Of a DNA stretch of 64,000 nucleotides, positions 58,946 to 64,000 are shown in pieces. The notes beneath the pieces were generated by a model, which searched no databases, was not told where the DNA came from, and saw only the letters and a program-made list of their open reading frames with translations. A program made the translations under genes and the position numbers. The stretch is from assembly GCA_029207755.1 (NCBI GenBank), contig JARCOQ010000025.1:2410820-2474819 (forward strand), written 5' to 3'. This DNA is from Chamaea fasciata (lineage: Eukaryota; Chordata; Aves; Passeriformes; Sylviidae). Position 1 is the first letter of the stretch, and each line of letters begins with the position of its first letter.

Positions 58946-59817
58946 AGCTTTGCTCCTCCTCAGCTGCGTCCACCTGCTCCCCCACCCCTGAGGAACATCC
59001 CCTGCCTGCTCCCTGGTGTCCCCATGGCTGAAACTGCGGCACAAAAGGGAGGAGATCCACAGATCCCACAAAAGGGGCAGGGGAGCAGCATCCCTGTGGG
59101 AATCCTCCCCAGCTGAGGGAGCGGAGAGAGCAGAGCTGGAGGGGGGAACGATCCTGAAATCCCCTTGGTGGTGAAGGAAACCAGAAGTTGTCTGGTTCTG
59201 CCACCTCCGTGGGCTGCAGGTGTGGGGGGGGAGCAGAGACCTCACCCCAAATCCTGGTGGGATGGGCTGGGCTAAACTGTCCCTTTATTTCAACTGTCCC
59301 TGGAATTCAGCCCCCAGCACAGCCAAACGCCTCCTGAGGATCTCGGATCCCACAAAACCAGAGCAGGGAATTCCTTCCTTGCACCCGGAACCCTGCAGGT
59401 TCTCCCTGCCCCCTCTCACCGGGGATGCCATTCCAAGTTCCTTTAGCACCTGGCCCAGGATCGGGAGGAATTTCCCGGCATGGGCTCGGCTCACCCCAGC
59501 TGGAAGCAGCCCCAGGAGCTCCTGGCGGGGGGAGCAGGGCACACACCTGAGCTGGAGCACCAAGGGGACGAGCCTGGGCTGGGGATCCCCAGTGCTGGAG
59601 CACCACTGGCCTGGAAAAATGGGAATTTGAGGGAGCTGGGAACCAGCTTAGAGTTGGATTTGTGCACTGATGACCCTGGATAAATTCAGCTGAAGGGACA
59701 GGACAAGGGACAGCAGCGAGGCCACCCCGGACTGATCACCTGTCACATCAGCAACGACTTGAGAACAGCAAGTCCTGACCCCTAAAAAACCAACTGGATC
59801 AAGGATAACGAATCCAA

Positions 59818-60035
59818 CCAAGCCAAGGAGAGCCCAGGGACTGCCAGAGCCACGAGGAGGTGGCCGAGGAGAGCCCAGGGACGGCCAGAGCCACGAGGAG
59901 GTGGCCGAGGAGAGCCCAGGGACTGCCAGAGCCACGAGGAGGTGGCCGAGGAGAGCCCAGGGACTGCCAGAGCCATGAGGAGGTGGCCGAGGAGAGCCCA
60001 GGGACTGCCAGAGCCACGAGGAGGTGGCATCTACA
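59818..60035. repeat. 41-bp minisatellite, five copies
   Basis: 'gagcccagggactgccagag' plus 'ccacgaggaggtggccgagga' occurs five times with single-base changes. Confidence 0.97.
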
Positions 60036-60074
60036 GGCTCAGATTTAGGAGCAGCTCCACAGTGGAGCAGAGCT

Positions 60075-60210
60075 CCTGTGGGACCAGGAGATCTCGTCTC
60101 CCAAGGAATCACCTCCAGAGCACTGCAGATCTGTCCAGAGCAGCAGAGAAGGCTCCCTTGGAGCAATTCCAAGGAATCTGTGCTCAGTTTCCTGCCCAGC
60201 CCCTCTCAGC
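60075..60210. repeat. Dispersed repeat copy 2 (partner 58,810-58,945)
   Basis: Second copy of the block in the same orientation, within the same ATP2B4 intron. Confidence 0.75.
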
Positions 60211-61329
60211 CCCCACAAGGAGCTCCTGCTGCAGCTTCCCTCAGATTTTCCTCCTTCCTCCATCGCCCGCTGCGAGATGAATTCAGCTGTTCCCTCGTCA
60301 AAAGGAAGGGAACAGCGAGGAAATGTGTTCTGAATGAGCCAGGCAAAGCTGAATTCCAGGCTGGAGCCGCCCCTCCCTCCCCTCCCTCCCACCCACGGCC
60401 CGGCTCCCGCCTCCTCTCCACCTGGAAACCTCAAATGCAACAACCTCCACGCTTGGAACTCACTGCCGTGAAACGTGAAACCTCCACGTGCTGGGAGAGA
60501 ATGACATCCCCCCGCCCTGGCTCTGCCCGGCTCCCTGGATCCGGGGCAGAATTCCTGCAAAACCTCAGCATCGTTCCCCAGACCTCTCCAGCAATTCCAG
60601 GAGGGACACGGCAAGCCCAGCCCTGGAAAAACTCATCCACGGGACAGGGACACCACGGATCTGCGTGGAGGGAAGAGGAGCTTTGGGAGAGAGGGAAGCA
60701 GCAGAGGGGAAAACGAAGAGAAATCCAGGCAAGAAAAGAGCGGGGAAGGTTTGGAGACCTGGGGTTAGCTCCTGGTGTGAAGTTTGCACGAGCTAGCCGA
60801 GCTTTCCAGCCCCCTCGCTGCAAAAATGGGGGAAACATGGATGCGCAGACTGCAAAAAAAGCTGCATTTTGGTCTCATCCCCCTTCCCAACCCCTCTGCT
60901 CTGAGCCCCTCGAAGCAGATTTTATCCCATTAGAAAACCCGGGAGGTTGTTTTTTTTTTTCCCCAGATGCAGGCGGCAGCAGGAGGCAGCTGTGCTGCTC
61001 CAGGATCGCTGGGGTTAAACTCAATCAGCTGCCAGCCTCAGAGTCAGCTAAACAGAGAGAAAACAAAATTATCCCAAATTCTCTCTCCTCCCCCACAGTG
61101 CATAAACAGCGGAGCCTGAAAGCTCTCCAGAAAGTCACCGAGGGTATTTCTCTAATCAGAGGAGAACGGGGATAAGTGACTGTGCAATAAAAAAGCCAAT
61201 TATCCAGCAGGGACACGTCCCCTGCTCCCAGCCTGCAGACAGAACCCACGGCCACGTGCTCACCAGCCCAACCGACCAACGCACAGAGGGGCTTGACGGC
61301 AGACAGGGCCTTTCTCGGGGGGTCTGGAA

Positions 61330-61785
61330 ACCCAGGATCCAGCATTCCCGTTGATATCCAGCAGGAATGAGGATTCCATGCCCATTTCCATGCACAGTTG
61401 TGTGTCTGCACACCCTGGGATACAGTGTGGGCAGAGAAGCCCATGGTGAACACAGAGAGGGCCATTTTTAGGGTTGGAAAACCCAGTGCCAGATCCAGGA
61501 TCCAGAATTCCCACTGGGATCCAGCGGGAATTGTTTTCCATGCCCATTTCCATGCAGAGCAGCGTCTGCACACCCTGGGATCCAGCACGGGCAGAGCAGC
61601 CCACGATGAACACACAGAGAGGCTCTGCACCAGACAGGGCTTTTCTTTCAGGGTCTGAAAACCCACTGCCAGATCCAGGGTCCAGAATTCCCACTGGGAT
61701 CCAGCGGGAATTGTTTTCCATGCCCCTTTCCATGCAGAGCAGTGTCTGCACACCCCAGAATCCAGAGCGTGCAGAGCAAGGTGGG
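61330..61785. repeat. Tandem repeat, about 162-181-bp unit, three copies
   Basis: 'gggatccagcgggaattgtt' plus 'ttccatgcccatttccatgc' recurs at 61,515 and 61,696, with a more diverged copy at about 61,352. Each unit also holds 'tgtctgcacaccctggga'. Confidence 0.93.
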
Positions 61786-62512
61786 CACCGAGGATCCTGT
61801 GGCTGCCCCCGGGGATGTCCCCACAGAGCCCCAGGGGATGTCCCCAGGGCAGCACAGGGATGGCTCAGCTTTGTCCCCAGGCCATGCAAGTCCCCAGGTG
61901 GGGACAGAGAAGGGGACAGCAGCCCCGAGGTGTCACCAGCTGAGCCACGGGCAGGGCTGCCCACAGGCAGCAGCCACGGCAGGAGCAAATCCTGCTTGTC
62001 CCTCCTCCCCGTGGCTCAGCCGGCCCTGGGGACAGTCCCAGCGGCCACTCTGCCTCCAACAGAGACTCCAAGCCAGGCCTCTGCCCATCCCTGGGGTGTG
62101 CCAGGGCCGGGCAGCGGGCAGAACCAGCAGGATTTGGGCTCAGCCTTGCCCTTCTCCCAGCAATGCTCGTGAACTCGGGGGTTTGGTTTTTTTTTTTTTG
62201 AGGAAGAACCGCCAATTTCTGCCCGCCCTCAAGGAGGGGTGGGCTCAAACACCAGCCCTGCAAAGGAGGAGAAGAGGTAAAACTGGAGGAAGCAACAAGG
62301 AACCGGGGCGAAAAAAAGGACCAGAAAGGTTCGTAACTTTGTTAACAGCGTAAAAAACCTGGGGGGTGGTTTTTGAACGGTTTGCCCGCCCCGTCCTTCA
62401 GGTTTGGGGACTGAGTGTGCGAGTCAAGGCTGAGAGGGAGAGAGAACAGGCGGGGTTAGGTGGGTGCAGGTGCTCTCTGTGGTTATTAGAAGTCATGCAT
62501 TGTAATAGACCA

Positions 62513-62713
62513 TCACTCACTGCCCGCAGGAGGAGATGCAGCAGCAGCAGCAACAGCAGAAGTGGTGGGAGTGGAATTGACGGAGGAAAGAGCTACATGG
62601 GTTGGGCTAGAAACATTTTTTACATCGTGGTGCTGGCTCACGATGGAAGGCTGTCTCCTGAGGGCTCCCTGCAAAGAGGAGGCGCCGGTCTGGAATGTGT
62701 AAACTACGTCCAT
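62513..62713 (-). CDS. ATP2B4: ATP2B4 alternative exon (PMCA4 a-type tail)
   Basis: The acceptor ttctttgcag precedes ATG at 62,713. The exon starts MDVVYTFQTGASSLQGALRR and includes SQHHDVKNVSSPTH, the signature of the optional PMCA C-terminal exon. Full inclusion reads into SSVNSTPTTSAV, an Ala run and PAGSE then stop at 62,513, giving the shorter a tail without PDZ ligand. An internal donor CAT/gtagct at 62,597 would instead insert 117 bp (39 residues) in frame before IKVVNAF, like PMCA1 c/d forms. Skipping gives the b tail. The Ala codons derive from a GCT/GCA run. Exon use needs RNA evidence. Confidence 0.9.
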   Translation of the reverse strand: MDVVYTFQTGASSLQGALRRQPSIVSQHHDVKNVSSPTHVALSSVNSTPTTSAVAAAAASPPAGSE

Positions 62714-62752
62714 CTGCAAAGAACCAGAGAGTGAGATAGCGACGCCCGGCCA

Positions 62753-62790
62753 GGGACAGGGACAGGGACAGGGACAGGGGACAGGGGAGG
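62753..62790. repeat. (GGGACA)n simple repeat
   Basis: About six 'gacagg' units lie about 40 bp upstream (in transcript sense) of the a-tail exon acceptor. Confidence 0.9.
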
Positions 62791-63189
62791 GAGCAGGGAG
62801 GCCGGGCAGACACACAGACAGCAAGGAGGAGGATGGAGAGGCGAGGAAGAGGAGGAGGAGGAAAAGAGGAGAGAGCCCCCCCCACACCACCCCACGCTCC
62901 CCGAAACCCGCGTGGGGTTTTGCCGGTGGTGCTGGGGGGGAGCAGAGAGAGCTCTGCCCGTCCCACGGCAGCGAGAGCGGCAGGGCTGGTCCCCCCACCG
63001 GGGAAAACAAGGCCCTGGAGGGAGGCAGTGGCAGAGGAAAACACCCGGGGGGGTGATCCCGAAAATCTGCAGGAGGAGCGGAGAGAGACAGAGAGGTGGG
63101 CAGAGGTGCGAGTGGGCAGCTGGTGGGAAAGGGCTGCTGGTGCCCCAGCCCTGTAGGGATGCTTCGGGGATGCTCCATGGGCTCTGCCG

Positions 63190-63545
63190 TGGCAGCAGGA
63201 GGTGCTGCAGCCCCTCTCCCGGGCCCCAGGGCTGCAGGAAATGCACCATGTGGGTGTTATGGGCTCCAGGAGGTGCTGCAGCCCCTCTCCCGGGCCTCAG
63301 GGCTGCAGGAAATGCACCATGTGGGTGTCATGGGCTCCAGGAGGTGCTGCAGCCCCTCTCCCGGGCCCCAGGGCTGCAGGAAATGCACCATGTGGGTGTC
63401 ATGGGCTCCAGGAGGTGCTGCAGCCCCTCTCCCGGGCCCCAGGGCTGCAGGAAATGCACCATGTGGGTGTCATGGGCTCCAGGAGGTGCTGCAGCCCCTC
63501 TCCCGGGTCTCAGGGCTGCAGGGGATGCACCATGGTTGCCCTGTG
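63190..63545. repeat. 71-bp minisatellite, five copies
   Basis: 'atgggctccaggaggtgctg' followed by 'cagcccctctcccgggcccc' and 'agggctgcaggaaatgcacc' repeats every 71 bp with few changes, in an ATP2B4 intron. Confidence 0.97.
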
Positions 63546-64000
63546 GGTGTCGTGTCCCAAGGTTTGAGGAGCTGAGCAGCACCCGTGGCTTCCTGGGCCC
63601 TTTGTGGCCGGGTCATGCCAGCCCTGTGGCACCTTTTGGACACCTCCTGCAGCCCCAGCCCTGGGGCTCAGCTCCTGCCCCACTCTGATGTCCCTCCTTT
63701 CCCCTGGCCTGGGGGGAAGAGCCCCGTGCCCTTTTCAGACACCCTGAGCAGGGACAGGAGCTCCCCAAGGCTCAGTTCCCTGCAGAGGCTCCAGCACCCA
63801 GGAGCATTTCTCATGTGGCAAGAGCTCAGCTCAGCTCCACCACAGGGGAACACCTGGGAGGCTCCAGGCTCGGCCCCAGGGACACCTCTGGCACTGCAGC
63901 CCTTCAGAGCTCCCAGATTTCCATCTGGGCCACTTCCAGAAGATCCTGGAAGCTCCCAGCATGTTGTTCCTGTGAGAGAAGCGCTGGTTACCCCCAGGAA
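63546..64000. other. ATP2B4 intron, nothing else seen
   Basis: Unique GC-rich intron sequence. The calmodulin-binding exon ending in NRIQTQ was not found before the window end. Confidence 0.5.

Larger units (their letters stand above)
57760..62512. other. ATP2B4 intron between alternative tail exons
   Basis: About 4.75 kb. Contains (GT)n at 58,141-58,168, repeat pairs at 58.8/60.1 kb, a 41-bp array at 59.8 kb and a repeat of about 181 bp at 61.3-61.8 kb. No additional exon was recognised. Confidence 0.6.

Overview
The window looks like avian (bird) nuclear DNA, probably from a gene-dense, GC-rich microchromosome. Three lines of evidence support this. There are several copies of the bird CR1 retroposon, introns are short, and three neighbouring genes occur in the vertebrate order ATP2B4 - ZC3H11A - SNRPE (human 1q32; from memory the chicken counterpart is on chromosome 26). 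All three genes are transcribed from the minus strand, so gene order runs from high to low coordinates. An exact species cannot be read from the sequence.

Region 57.5-64 kb holds the 3' part of ATP2B4 (plasma-membrane calcium pump PMCA4). It contains the alternative 'a-tail' exon, the terminal 'b-tail' exon ending in the PDZ ligand ETSV, and a long AT-rich presumed 3' UTR down to about 52.3 kb. A CpG-rich promoter at 50.7-51.1 kb starts ZC3H11A. Its 16 coding exons run from 45,700 to 35,685, and joining them gives exactly 798 codons with matching phases at every junction. SNRPE follows with five small coding exons (33,662 to 31,425) that give exactly 93 codons including stop. ZC3H11A and SNRPE act in nuclear mRNA biology: mRNA export, and the Sm ring of spliceosomal snRNPs. 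No LAX1 gene is seen between ATP2B4 and ZC3H11A, and no ZBED6 reading frame is seen in ZC3H11A intron 1.

Region 1-31 kb has no gene I can identify. It is a patchwork of many different minisatellite arrays (units of about 8-75 bp, and about 95-105 bp in two places), two large inverted-repeat structures (4.56-6.4 kb and 10.08-10.79 kb), local direct duplications, and short unique CpG-rich islands that look like regulatory elements. By synteny the next gene should be SOX13 on the minus strand. The strong CpG island at 15.3-16.85 kb is a candidate for its promoter, but no SOX13 coding sequence is visible. Very long open frames in this part are products of repeats whose unit contains almost no stop codons.

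The most unusual structures are: a tandem amplification of the 3' end of ZC3H11A coding exon 3 together with its 5' splice site (seven or eight decayed copies), paired with a duplication of the 3' splice-site region at the other end of the same intron; the near six-frame-open 23-bp minisatellite at 21.8-23.4 kb; a GATA-motif minisatellite at 30 kb; a minisatellite directly upstream of the SNRPE start codon; and the two inverted repeats.
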